Shown here: positions 19,871-28,742 of the stretch, in pieces
Layout of the letters: each line of letters begins with the position of its first letter
How positions within the stretch are numbered: the first letter of the stretch is position 1
DNA from: Porticoccaceae bacterium
GTDB lineage: Bacteria; Pseudomonadota; Gammaproteobacteria; Pseudomonadales; Porticoccaceae
NCBI GenBank assembly: GCA_902562425.1
Contig: CACETF010000011.1
Coordinates: 1 to 64,000, forward strand
Reading direction: 5' to 3'
DNA length: 64,000 bases
Program-made: the position numbers and the translations under genes
The notes under the pieces: generated by a model
Told to the model about the DNA's origin: nothing
Databases searched by the model: none
What the model saw: the letters and a program-made list of their open reading frames with translations, nothing else

Positions 19871-20391
19871 GTACTCAGATCCCCTATTTTTAACATTTCG
19901 TTCAATATTTGCAGCTTATCTTGGTACATGCGCTCTAACTGCGTAGCAAAAGGAATCGCCGCTAACGCAACGACCATACCGCTCATCGTAGGAATGGTGG
20001 CTGCGCTCACACCATCAGCCATCGCTCGGGGATTCCCCGATCCGAGCACAGCCATAACATCAAATACCTGAATCATCCCTGTTACGGTCCCTAGAAGTCC
20101 GAACATCGGTAGTAGCGCAATAATAGAAGGTATAAGTTTCAGTCCTCTTGACATCTCAATCTCAACCTTTGATATGAGGCTTCTCCTCTCTACTAAGGCA
20201 AACCAAGACGACGTCTCTGAACGAGTCTGCCATGCCCTCAAAGCGTCTTCAACTCGATCAGAATGATCTCTCAAAAAGTAAAAGTAACGATCGAGGATAA
20301 GCCAACTGAGCCATATTGAGAGAAAAAGTATCGAATAAAGAACATCTCCACCTTTATCAAAAAAATCTCTCAGAACACTCACAAATTCCAT
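19867..20391 (-). CDS. exbB: ExbB-type proton channel protein
   Basis: A 174-residue MotA/TolQ/ExbB protein with three membrane segments: about residues 17-36, 95-117 and 130-152. The family region LLPMFGLLGTVTGMIQVFDVMA is intact. It is the short, standard ExbB2-like subunit. The TtpC-like protein encoded seven bases upstream is its long paralogue. Together with ExbD it forms the inner-membrane proton channel that drives TonB. Confidence 0.93.
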   Translation of the reverse strand: MEFVSVLRDFFDKGGDVLYSILFLSIWLSWLILDRYFYFLRDHSDRVEDALRAWQTRSETSSWFALVERRSLISKVEIEMSRGLKLIPSIIALLPMFGLLGTVTGMIQVFDVMAVLGSGNPRAMADGVSAATIPTMSGMVVALAAIPFATQLERMYQDKLQILNEMLKIGDLST

Positions 20392-20398
20392 GGACTCT

Positions 20399-21775
20399 TT
20401 ATCTTCCTGTCTTCAAGTCAGATTCTGCTTTCGCAGCCAGTATCGTAAGAGACTGCTCACCGATTAGTTTGCTCAAAAGCATAACCCTACCGGACAGAAA
20501 ACTGTGGCTCAAAAGCAGCGGTATCGCAGCACACAGACCTAAAACTGTTGTTATAAGCGCTTGTGAAATCCCACCAGCCATCAACTTCGGATCTCCAGTC
20601 CCAAACAGGGTTATCGCCTGGAAAGTACCAATCATACCAGTGACTGTCCCAAGTAATCCCATGAGTGGTGCTACAGCCGCCAAAACCTTAATGACCTGAA
20701 GCCCCTTTCTAATGTCGGCCAGATCAGTGAACATTATGGCTTCCACTCGCCGCTTGATCGCCTCCAAATCAAGATGCCTATTCTCATAATAAGCGATCAT
20801 CATCCTACCCAGCGGATTGTCAGGCTTAGGCGCTTCAAGAGTCTTTAGTTGCTTACTCATGCGGATTCGGATTCGTGTGAGAACAATCAGTCTCTGGAGA
20901 ACTATTAAAAGACCAACAAAGCCAACTCCGATAATTGCATAACCAACCGATTTGCCCTGCTCAATCCTCTCCGTCAAGCTGGGCGACTGAACGAGTAAAC
21001 CTAGTAAAGCTCCTCGTGACGGGTCAATATAAAAACCTACCTGCTGTCCAGGAGGTGCTGCAAATAGGTCAGATGCGGATGATTGCACATAACCTGCTGG
21101 TTGCCTGGGAAGCTCAATCGCCTGGTCAGTCTCTGAAAGGTAGTTTAGGTAGCGGTTACCGGTTATCATATTAAACGTTCCTACTCTCACCACATCAGCC
21201 ACATAATTCTCACCTCCGGGCTCTGTGATCTCAGATTGGAAACGACTCACCTGCCCCGATAATGCCGCCTCTTCAATCATCAAGGTCCACAGCTCCCTCA
21301 TCTGAGGGATTGTGGGAATCTCATCACTCTCAGCTAAGGCAGATACTATCTTTTTCCTTTCTGGCTTTTCAAAGGTAATGAGAGAGTCATAAAGCATTGT
21401 CTGGCTATCATCTGCCATTTGTCGGAACACCCCGAAAAGCTCTCCGAGATCGCCTACCCTCTTTTCCAGGAGGGCTTCGAGTTCAGCTAATTCCTCCTCA
21501 TTTTTGTCAAATTGAGATTTCAACCTGTCTCGCAGGTTTTCCTGTTCAGAAACTTGGGCTTCAGCCTTCCTCATCATCTCCTTCTGTGCAGCTGCCTCAG
21601 ACCTGAAACGACGCTCTCGATCTGCATTCCAAGACGCTTCGGAGGTTTTATTCCTTTGGACTTTCTCGAGCAGATTTAAAAGGCTTTCATCAGATAACGC
21701 TATCACGGAGGGTAACGTAGTAATTGATACTATAAGACAAAGCTTGAAATAAATATTTACCCATTGAATCCTCAT
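20399..21775 (-). CDS. TtpC-like long MotA/TolQ/ExbB protein
   Basis: A 458-residue protein. A signal peptide-like N-terminus (about residues 8-27) is followed by a periplasmic coiled coil rich in Glu, Lys and Gln (about 40-115). The C-terminal third is an ExbB domain with VAPLMGLLGTVTGMIGTF at about 370-388. This organisation matches TtpC of the Vibrio TonB2 system, which is required alongside ExbB2, ExbD2 and TonB2. It overlaps the DUF3450 gene by four bases (ATGA) and is followed by exbB. Function by family; not directly visible. Confidence 0.88.
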   Translation of the reverse strand: MRIQWVNIYFKLCLIVSITTLPSVIALSDESLLNLLEKVQRNKTSEASWNADRERRFRSEAAAQKEMMRKAEAQVSEQENLRDRLKSQFDKNEEELAELEALLEKRVGDLGELFGVFRQMADDSQTMLYDSLITFEKPERKKIVSALAESDEIPTIPQMRELWTLMIEEAALSGQVSRFQSEITEPGGENYVADVVRVGTFNMITGNRYLNYLSETDQAIELPRQPAGYVQSSASDLFAAPPGQQVGFYIDPSRGALLGLLVQSPSLTERIEQGKSVGYAIIGVGFVGLLIVLQRLIVLTRIRIRMSKQLKTLEAPKPDNPLGRMMIAYYENRHLDLEAIKRRVEAIMFTDLADIRKGLQVIKVLAAVAPLMGLLGTVTGMIGTFQAITLFGTGDPKLMAGGISQALITTVLGLCAAIPLLLSHSFLSGRVMLLSKLIGEQSLTILAAKAESDLKTGR

Positions 21776-22545
21776 TTTCTGCTCCCTGACGCAATAATGG
21801 GGAGCTCGAGGAGCTTCGGTGGAGCCTGTTTACGGGCGATGCTCAGACCATCTCTCACCGATCTTCGAAACTCTGCGGACAATACTTTCCAACTTGAATT
21901 CGATTTATTCCAGGCACCGGTCTCCGTTCCGTCTAGGGTCTGGTAATAAAGTCCAATACGCCCGATTCTCAAAAAATCGACCGACCGAACAACGTTGTCA
22001 ATTACAAGATCACCAGTATATGCCTCAATGGTGCGCCCGTAATCCGCCTCAATCATGTAAGCCTCCATGATACGGCGATACTTCTCACCCACCGTCACAT
22101 CAGCTCGGTCAATGAGGGTTTTAAGATTATCAATCCTTTCAGATCGCTCTTCCATAAGAAATGGGCTGTCAGCAGCCAGTATTTCCGCAAGCGTATCAGT
22201 CATCTCTAGGAGCAATGGTAATGTGCCAGTCTCAATACTCTCTATGTCAGCGGTTTGTCTTTTTATTGACACAATTTCACTGCGTTGCGAGTCAATTAGC
22301 CGCTGAAGTTGTCGATTATATATTGTAAGGCTTTCTGCTCTTTGTAATGCGACCCGATATGCCTGTAAAGCATCGCTAGCAGCATTATCGAGCTTATTAA
22401 TTCGGGTTTGGCTTGCCGCCGAATCTCGATCAGATTCCACCTGCACATCTATGGCCTCTTCGTTTGCTGACGCCAATAATGGAAAGATCAAAGCCGTAAG
22501 TATTGTAAGAACTAGTTTTTTAAAACCAAGCATGTGAATCCTCAT
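21772..22545 (-). CDS. DUF3450 coiled-coil periplasmic protein
   Basis: A 257-residue exported protein with signal peptide (cleavage near LLASANEEA). A long helical coiled coil follows (about residues 40-125), then a C-terminal domain with IGRIGLYYQTLDG. DUF3450 genes are found as the first gene of TonB2-like operons in many gammaproteobacteria. It is the promoter-proximal gene here, and the operon reads toward lower coordinates. Its coiled coil may pair with that of the TtpC-like protein; that is an inference. Confidence 0.87.
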   Translation of the reverse strand: MRIHMLGFKKLVLTILTALIFPLLASANEEAIDVQVESDRDSAASQTRINKLDNAASDALQAYRVALQRAESLTIYNRQLQRLIDSQRSEIVSIKRQTADIESIETGTLPLLLEMTDTLAEILAADSPFLMEERSERIDNLKTLIDRADVTVGEKYRRIMEAYMIEADYGRTIEAYTGDLVIDNVVRSVDFLRIGRIGLYYQTLDGTETGAWNKSNSSWKVLSAEFRRSVRDGLSIARKQAPPKLLELPIIASGSRK

Positions 22546-22974
22546 GGTAGACCCGTCTAATTCAACTACAGCGAATTTTTATTTTTCAACCAACGAACTG
22601 GTACCACAAACATTTTAAATTCATGTGATAAACCAAATAGTATGGCAAATGCTACTTATTATGAAATCAGCCCTAGTGTTTTAAAATTACCGAACAAGAA
22701 TCAGCAAAAGATGTGCCAATTAATAAAATAATAGCTTAGATGACCTGAGCAATTTATTCGTTTACGATTAATAAAGCAAGTGAATAGAAACATACAATGC
22801 CTAATACTAAGGCGACCTTGAAGTGATCTCAGGCCTCAGGCTTATCTCGTGAGGACCATCTGCTTTAAATGTCGCAGAGCAGAGCCACCAAGCGAGATTT
22901 TGTTTTTCTCTGTTTGCGTTTTATTTTGTGTTGACTCATATAAACATATTTTAGTAAGACCGGGGTTTAAAATA
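22546..22974. other. Divergent intergenic region, no gene seen
   Basis: 429 bases between the TonB operon and the NCS2 permease, transcribed apart. An open GTG-initiated frame runs from 22849 into the permease, but it encodes a Cys-rich, family-unlike stretch and is probably untranslated leader. Promoters for both sides must lie here; I could not place a convincing -35/-10 pair. Confidence 0.5.
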
Positions 22975-24333
22975 ATGATAGACGCATTAAAAAAAGATGA
23001 TAATCGAAAAACCGAGCTACTTTTTGGCTTAGATGATCGTCCTGGTCTGATTAAAGGTTCGGTGGCTGCCATAGGGCATCTTGCCGCAATCGTAGCCAGT
23101 ATTTTAACAGCGCCTTTGCTGATCTGCGGTGCGATTGGGCTAAACCCTGAGGATACCCGCTATGTGCTGAGTGCCTCCCTTTTGGTATCTGGTATCGCAA
23201 CCTTTATACAGGTATATCGGGTAGGAAATTTAGGATGCGGCATGATTGCAATTCAGGGAACCAGCTTTGCTTTCGTAGGCCCTCTGGCCTATGCCGCACC
23301 ACTTTACGCAGGAGAAATAGAAGCTACGATATTAGTCGGTAAGATTCTGGGTACGTGCGCTGCTCTTGGGATTTTTGTGATGATTTCGAGTTTTTATTTA
23401 AACAAATTACGAAATATTATTACCCCCACAGTGGCAGGAACGACAATATTTTTACTTGGCGCAACTTTACTCGAATCAGCAACCAAGAATTTGTCACGCA
23501 TCTTCTTTGCAACCCCTAGTTGGGGACAATACAACATAATAATTGAGGCACTCCTTACAATAGGCACGATTCTGTTTCTGATGCGCCTAAAGCAGTCTCT
23601 GGTTAGGGTAGCATGCATACCAATCGGTCTCTTTTGCGGCTGTGTAGTAGCTTATCTGCTCGGAGACTATTCACCGGGACAAAGTGAAGCAACCAATTTC
23701 TTTTTCATTTTGTCTCCAGCCTATTTTCCACTCCAATTTGATCTCCTATTGTTTATTCTTTTACTACCAATTTTTTTGGTCTCGCTGACCGAGACTATAG
23801 GGGATATTACCGCTACATCTCTGGTATCAAACCAACCAATCAGCGGGCCTGTCTATGTTAACCGATTGCGGGGAGGTGTAATGGCAGACGGTTTCAATAC
23901 CTCTTTAGCCTCTGTCCTTGGCACATTTCCAAACACTACTTTTAGCCAAAACAATGCGGTGATAAGAATAACAGGAATAGCCAGCCGACAAGTGGGGATC
24001 ATCTTAGCCATATTTCTAATAATCCTTGGATCAACACCTCACATCAGTCAGCTTTTTTTAAACATACCTGGTTCGGTGCTCCACGCAGGGACGGGACTCC
24101 TTTTTTCAATGATCGCATACACTGGACTATCAATAGTCCGAATCCAGAACCATGGCAAGAGTTTCTATGTCTTAGCCATCTCATGTATCTGCGCCTTTGC
24201 ACTTCGCGAAGTGTCTCCACTGATCGCTGCAGACACATTCCCTTTAATCGAATATTCAGCATTAGTACTTGGATTCCCAGTAGCCTCTGGAGCAATATTC
24301 GCCGTTATTTTAGATCGGAAGATGCAGGCATGA
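22975..24333 (+). CDS. NCS2-family purine (xanthine/uracil) permease
   Basis: A 452-residue inner-membrane protein from ATG 22975, which is where homologous NCS2 sequences begin. It has about 12-14 membrane segments. GMIAIQGTSFAFVGPL (about residues 85-100) and SLTETIGDITATS (about 264-276) are the two substrate and ion motifs of the NCS2/NAT family. The NGVIAG-type region is RLRGGVMADGFNTSLA. Members carry xanthine, urate or uracil with H+ or Na+. It precedes a TonB receptor on the same strand, so the pair could move a purine-like compound across both membranes. Exact base is not determinable. Confidence 0.88.
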   Translation: MIDALKKDDNRKTELLFGLDDRPGLIKGSVAAIGHLAAIVASILTAPLLICGAIGLNPEDTRYVLSASLLVSGIATFIQVYRVGNLGCGMIAIQGTSFAFVGPLAYAAPLYAGEIEATILVGKILGTCAALGIFVMISSFYLNKLRNIITPTVAGTTIFLLGATLLESATKNLSRIFFATPSWGQYNIIIEALLTIGTILFLMRLKQSLVRVACIPIGLFCGCVVAYLLGDYSPGQSEATNFFFILSPAYFPLQFDLLLFILLLPIFLVSLTETIGDITATSLVSNQPISGPVYVNRLRGGVMADGFNTSLASVLGTFPNTTFSQNNAVIRITGIASRQVGIILAIFLIILGSTPHISQLFLNIPGSVLHAGTGLLFSMIAYTGLSIVRIQNHGKSFYVLAISCICAFALREVSPLIAADTFPLIEYSALVLGFPVASGAIFAVILDRKMQA

Positions 24334-24421
24334 GATATTCTCAAGACAAAATGCTAAATAAAATTCTTTTAGTCAGCTGAAAACACCGGGTCGTCTGAAA
24401 CAAACAAATTTCTGCATTAAA

Positions 24422-24461
24422 AAGGTGCAATTTCCCGTTCCATTGCGAAAAATTGCACCTT
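24422..24461. repeat. 12-bp perfect inverted repeat between permease and receptor
   Basis: AAGGTGCAATTT at 24422-24433 pairs perfectly with AAATTGCACCTT at 24450-24461, with a 16-base loop. No T-run follows on either strand, so a classical terminator is doubtful. It could be a regulatory hairpin or operator between the permease and the receptor. Confidence 0.6.
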
Positions 24462-24606
24462 AAGCATGAGCAAAATTACAAAAGGTTTTCGTCAGTCTGT
24501 CATGAAAATTACTTAAATCATAATAATCTTATTGCTGACTGATATGAAATTAAAAATTGGTACAAAATTTGCGAGAAAGTTGAAAGTGAATAAAAAGGAG
24601 GAGCAA

Positions 24607-27234
24607 ATGTACACCCACTTGAGAAAGATTTTACTAAACTTTTTTTTAACCGCTGGTCTTTTCACAGGCTGTGTGGCCTTGGCAGAGGATGATGTTGCTG
24701 AGTTGGAGGATTACACTGTCACAGATGTGAATGATGACCTTTCCATACTCCCAAGCGAGCCCTCAGAGGGCGCCTTTGGCCTGAGTCTTCCACTTCTGGA
24801 AACACCGAGGTCAGTGACTGAGGTCAGCGCGGACCTTGTAAAAACGTATGCCCTCAGAAGCGTTGATGACCTCGTAAGACTAACGCCCGGCGCTTTCACC
24901 AGCTCATTTTTTGGTATAAGAGGAGCGATGGATATACGAGGCCAAACAGCAGATAATTATTTTAGGGGCTTTCGACGGATTGATAATCCCGGTGCATTCA
25001 ATACGATTATCCGGGGGGCGCACTCTCTGGAAATTTTACGAGGTCCAGTCTCACCGCTTTATGGTGTTGGGAGTGTTGGCGGACAGTTAAACTACTCACC
25101 AAAGACCGCGAAGGTTGATACTGCCAAGTATATACCGGAGGCTACAGGCCGAGTCGATGTGACTCTAGGTACCTACTCTCAAAAAATAATTGCTGCAGAG
25201 TACGGAACACCCTTCACTATAGGTGAGAATCAGGCGGGAATGTATCTTTTTGCTGAGGTAGAAGATTCGGAGTCTTTCTATCATGGATATGAACCCTCCA
25301 GTGAATTAGTTCAAGTTGCTTTTGACATGGATTTTGGTGAAAGTACATACATTGAGTTTGGCTACCAGCAACAAACAACTGATAGTATTCAGGTGCCGGG
25401 TTGGACCCGAGTTACGCAAGACCTTGTAGACAGTGGAACCTATATCACAGGAAGCCCTCATCCTCGCAATGATCCCACAAATCCAATCGGTGCTGACAGG
25501 CTGACGCCGCAAGAATCTGGATTTTTGCAATTAAGTCCTTACTACCCAGGCCGTCAAATCAACAATTCATTTTCTGGGGTAACTAACTGGATGATTCCGG
25601 CAGCTTCTGCTCCGGGATACGCAAATACAGGCTTTCAATATTGTTACAAGGGTGTTTCAGCAAACTGTCGTGACATGGCTTACTTCGGTTTCAGAGATCC
25701 CCCCCTTACCAATCCCGGTACTGCTCAGATTGACCACAGGACCACTTTTATAGACGATATTGATTTCGCAGACACCACAGCTAGAACCGCCTACTTCGAT
25801 GTCGTCACCACAATGGATAATGGTATGATTTGGAAGAACCAATTTTTTTATGATTATTTGGACCACACAAAGCACCAGAGCTGGGGCTTCACCGCCGACT
25901 ATCCGGGAGCCGAAATAATGGAATTCAGATCTAGCCTCACCTTTGAGACTGAAACTGATTCCTTTTCAAGCAGTACCATTGTCGGCGTAAGCTTCAGAAA
26001 GGAGGACCTAGATCACAAGGATGCGTGGTTTGATGAAAATTTTGACCGACGAGACATGCTGGTTGGTCCAACACCAGATGACAGAATTGACTGGGCGGTC
26101 GACGACGCATGGGCCGACGCGACGTTTACATATGACGCGGACGGCACTATAACCAGTATAGATGGCACAATCCGACGAAATTGGAACGAACACCAGATTA
26201 GTCTTTTAGAAAATACCGGTATCTTCTTTTTAAGCGATATTAAAATCTCCAACTTTAATGTTCTCGTAGGTGGCCGGTATGATAGTTTCGATGTTGAATC
26301 AAGTGAAAACGCCTTGGCTCTCCTGCTTCAGCCATTTCAATGCTGGGACGGGTACGCCGCCGACATGGGGCGGGCTGCGGAATATCGATGTCCAAACGAT
26401 TCGTATACCGGATCAGACAGTCAAGTAAGTTACAACCTCAGTATATCTTATGACACAGAGATCGGTTTAGTTCCGTATTTGACCTTTGCGGAGTCAACTA
26501 GCTTAAGCGTAAATCAGCTAGGTGGCGTAAATCCGTTCACAGTGGATGACGGAAGTTATCTCGAAGATTCTGAAATTCTAGAATTTGGCTTCAAATATGA
26601 TGGTTTGGATGGGAGGCTGTTCGCTGCGCTTTCTTACTATGACCAGGAGAAAACCTTCCGTTCAGCGCAAACGAACGCCTTGGGAGCACTCTATAGTGAC
26701 GGAATCGAAGCTGAAATGCGTTTAGTCCTTAATGATTCGTTTTCACTCACTGCCACAGCTACCAGTAGCGACACTACTGAGGTCTGTGACGGGTGTCTTT
26801 TTGTAGTTAATCAGGCTCAAATTGCTTCGCAGAATAATATGCAACCCTGGGAGCTATATAATGGACGTTTTGCTGGCGCGAGAGCCTACTTTATTGGAGA
26901 GCAGGTTGAGGTGGAAAGAGGTGGACTGCCAGATACCATAATCAGCGCTTATGGAAGTTACACTATTCCCTATAGTGCGGGTCGAATTATTGCAAGCTTG
27001 GGTTTCACCTACGCAGATTCAACCTACATGGACTTTGCTGAGTCTGTATTGCTTCCTTCTTATTCTGTGTGGACAGCGTCGATGAGCTATGTCACCGATA
27101 GCTTTGAGATTATGACTAGCGTGAATAACGTTTTCGACGAAAAATATTATACTTCCGCAGACTTATTTCCATCCACGGTAGTAAAACCCTCCGAAGGCAC
27201 CACCGCGTCAATCATTGCTTCTTATAAATTCTGA
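24607..27234 (+). CDS. TonB-dependent outer-membrane receptor A
   Basis: An 875-residue receptor. The ATG at 24607 is chosen because AGGAGG sits eight bases before it and a signal peptide (to VALAEDD) follows at once. A TonB-box-like EDYTVTDV comes next. The plug (about residues 50-200) has LETPRSVTEVS, SFFGIRGAMDIRG and YFRGFRRIDNPGAF. The beta-barrel ends in IIASYKF with a terminal Phe. It is of the siderophore-receptor type but clearly paralogous to the receptor at 40041-42479. The adjacent NCS2 permease suggests a heterocyclic cargo rather than iron; this is an inference. Confidence 0.92.
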   Translation: MYTHLRKILLNFFLTAGLFTGCVALAEDDVAELEDYTVTDVNDDLSILPSEPSEGAFGLSLPLLETPRSVTEVSADLVKTYALRSVDDLVRLTPGAFTSSFFGIRGAMDIRGQTADNYFRGFRRIDNPGAFNTIIRGAHSLEILRGPVSPLYGVGSVGGQLNYSPKTAKVDTAKYIPEATGRVDVTLGTYSQKIIAAEYGTPFTIGENQAGMYLFAEVEDSESFYHGYEPSSELVQVAFDMDFGESTYIEFGYQQQTTDSIQVPGWTRVTQDLVDSGTYITGSPHPRNDPTNPIGADRLTPQESGFLQLSPYYPGRQINNSFSGVTNWMIPAASAPGYANTGFQYCYKGVSANCRDMAYFGFRDPPLTNPGTAQIDHRTTFIDDIDFADTTARTAYFDVVTTMDNGMIWKNQFFYDYLDHTKHQSWGFTADYPGAEIMEFRSSLTFETETDSFSSSTIVGVSFRKEDLDHKDAWFDENFDRRDMLVGPTPDDRIDWAVDDAWADATFTYDADGTITSIDGTIRRNWNEHQISLLENTGIFFLSDIKISNFNVLVGGRYDSFDVESSENALALLLQPFQCWDGYAADMGRAAEYRCPNDSYTGSDSQVSYNLSISYDTEIGLVPYLTFAESTSLSVNQLGGVNPFTVDDGSYLEDSEILEFGFKYDGLDGRLFAALSYYDQEKTFRSAQTNALGALYSDGIEAEMRLVLNDSFSLTATATSSDTTEVCDGCLFVVNQAQIASQNNMQPWELYNGRFAGARAYFIGEQVEVERGGLPDTIISAYGSYTIPYSAGRIIASLGFTYADSTYMDFAESVLLPSYSVWTASMSYVTDSFEIMTSVNNVFDEKYYTSADLFPSTVVKPSEGTTASIIASYKF

Positions 27235-27258
27235 TAGCAATCTCCATAAGTGGTTATG

Positions 27259-27291
27259 GCGCCCCGTTAATTTAACGGGGCGCTTGCTTTT
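27259..27291. terminator. Rho-independent terminator after receptor A
   Basis: GCGCCCCGTTAA at 27259-27270 and TTAACGGGGCGC at 27272-27283 form a very stable stem, followed by a T-rich run (TTGCTTTTA). It lies 25 bases past the receptor stop and before the convergent amidohydrolase gene. Confidence 0.85.
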
Positions 27292-27330
27292 ATAGGATAC
27301 AAAAAAATTTTCTAAAGAGTCTTTTTAAGA

Positions 27331-28734
27331 TTACAAAGTTGGGTATTTCGCTTTATCAGGGAGACCTGACCTTCCAGCAACTGCCTCTCCCATCGATTGG
27401 ACGTCTGCCCATAATCTTTCCTCGTCTAGCGTGATGCACCTGTAGTCTTCAACAACTATTTTCCCGTCAACAAGGACCGTGTGAACCCCTCTGCCGTCCG
27501 CGGACCAGACTAGCTGGTTCATGACATTCAGAAGTGGACGCCACTCTGGCCGGTCAGTATCGTGCAGAACGAGGTCTGCCTTCTTACCCACCTCAAGGCT
27601 ACCTATCTGATCCTGCATCAACATTGTTTTAGCGCCATCAATGGTTGCCATCTCAAATGCCTTCTCTGCAGGAAACATCTGAGGATCCTCTCGTGCGTCT
27701 TTAAAGAGACCTGCCACAAGATATGCGGCCCTCATGAGATCGGAATAATTTGATGCATTATTTCCGTCGGTGCCTAAGGAAACGTTAATCCCTTTTTGTA
27801 CCATCTCCGGGAATTTTCCGACTTGAGTGATGCCATAGGACACCTTGAGGGCAGTTGTGGGACAATGCGCAATACTCGCTCCGACTTCCGCAAGAATATC
27901 AATTTCTGCATCACTGACACGTACCGCATGCGTCAGCGCACACTTATGATCAAGCACTCCGATATCAGCTAAATGTACTATAGGCCTTTGACCAAAAGAC
28001 GTGATAAAGCCTTCAGGATCCATTTCTGCAGGCGACATGTGGAAGCTCATACCAACATCATACTGATCTGAAAATGTTTTTGCCGCCTTCCAAAGAGGGT
28101 CACTACAGGTGGTATGCCCCACAAGGATGCTCCAAGCAGATAGAAGATCATTTGGACAATGATATTTCTCCAGCTGCCGTTGCAATTTTATTATAGCTTG
28201 ATCTGTTGATTGACGATATACAGACGGCTCGGGCGGTATGTCCCAGACCCAGCTGCCAACCCTACCACGAATTCCGATGGTAGAGAGTTCCTCAAAAACT
28301 TCATCAAAATGCAGAATCGTTCCCGCTTCAAGAAAACAGGTTGTGCCGCTGCGCAACATCTCCACCGAGGCTAGCTTTGCGGAAGCAATTTCCTCCTCTG
28401 GTCTCTGAACAGAGTATAAGGTACATAACCACACAAACACATTTTCCATAAATGGAGTATCATCAGGCACATATCCCCTTGTTATGGGCTCACCTGTAAT
28501 ATGGATATGAGTATTAATCATTCCTGGCGTTACTACAAAACGATCTCCACCAATCCTCCTTTTTGGAATATACTTTGTCTCTAGTTCAGAAGTCTTACCT
28601 ACATCTATTATCGTATCATCCCGGATGGCGAGTGACCCCCGATGAATAATATCTCGTGACTCATTCATTGTTACTACATACCAGGCATCCACTAAAAGAT
28701 CGACATTCATGGTTTTTTTTTGATCCACTCTCAA
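27331..28734 (-). CDS. Amidohydrolase (Atz/Trz, cytosine/SAH deaminase-like subfamily)
   Basis: A 467-residue cytoplasmic metal-dependent hydrolase. Metal site: MINTHIHITGEP (HxH), MSFHMSPAEMDPEGF, LTHAVRVSD and LGTDGNNASNYSDLM. The order and the ring-deaminase style match COG0402, which includes 5-methylthioadenosine/S-adenosylhomocysteine deaminase, guanine deaminase and triazine hydrolases. It would hydrolyse an exocyclic amino group or other leaving group on an N-heterocycle. It is the last gene of a possible seven-gene operon that includes a methyltransferase and an RND pump. Substrate unknown. Confidence 0.83.
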   Translation of the reverse strand: MRVDQKKTMNVDLLVDAWYVVTMNESRDIIHRGSLAIRDDTIIDVGKTSELETKYIPKRRIGGDRFVVTPGMINTHIHITGEPITRGYVPDDTPFMENVFVWLCTLYSVQRPEEEIASAKLASVEMLRSGTTCFLEAGTILHFDEVFEELSTIGIRGRVGSWVWDIPPEPSVYRQSTDQAIIKLQRQLEKYHCPNDLLSAWSILVGHTTCSDPLWKAAKTFSDQYDVGMSFHMSPAEMDPEGFITSFGQRPIVHLADIGVLDHKCALTHAVRVSDAEIDILAEVGASIAHCPTTALKVSYGITQVGKFPEMVQKGINVSLGTDGNNASNYSDLMRAAYLVAGLFKDAREDPQMFPAEKAFEMATIDGAKTMLMQDQIGSLEVGKKADLVLHDTDRPEWRPLLNVMNQLVWSADGRGVHTVLVDGKIVVEDYRCITLDEERLWADVQSMGEAVAGRSGLPDKAKYPTL

Positions 28735-28742
28735 TTCCTCAG

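Noticed and set aside
22849-22974. N-terminal extension of the NCS2 permease from GTG 22849
   Set aside because: The 42 extra residues are Cys-rich and unlike NCS2 N-termini; ATG 22975 gives the normal start.
24532-24606. N-terminal extension of receptor A from TTG 24532
   Set aside because: It would place 25 charged residues before the signal peptide; ATG 24607 has a strong AGGAGG site.
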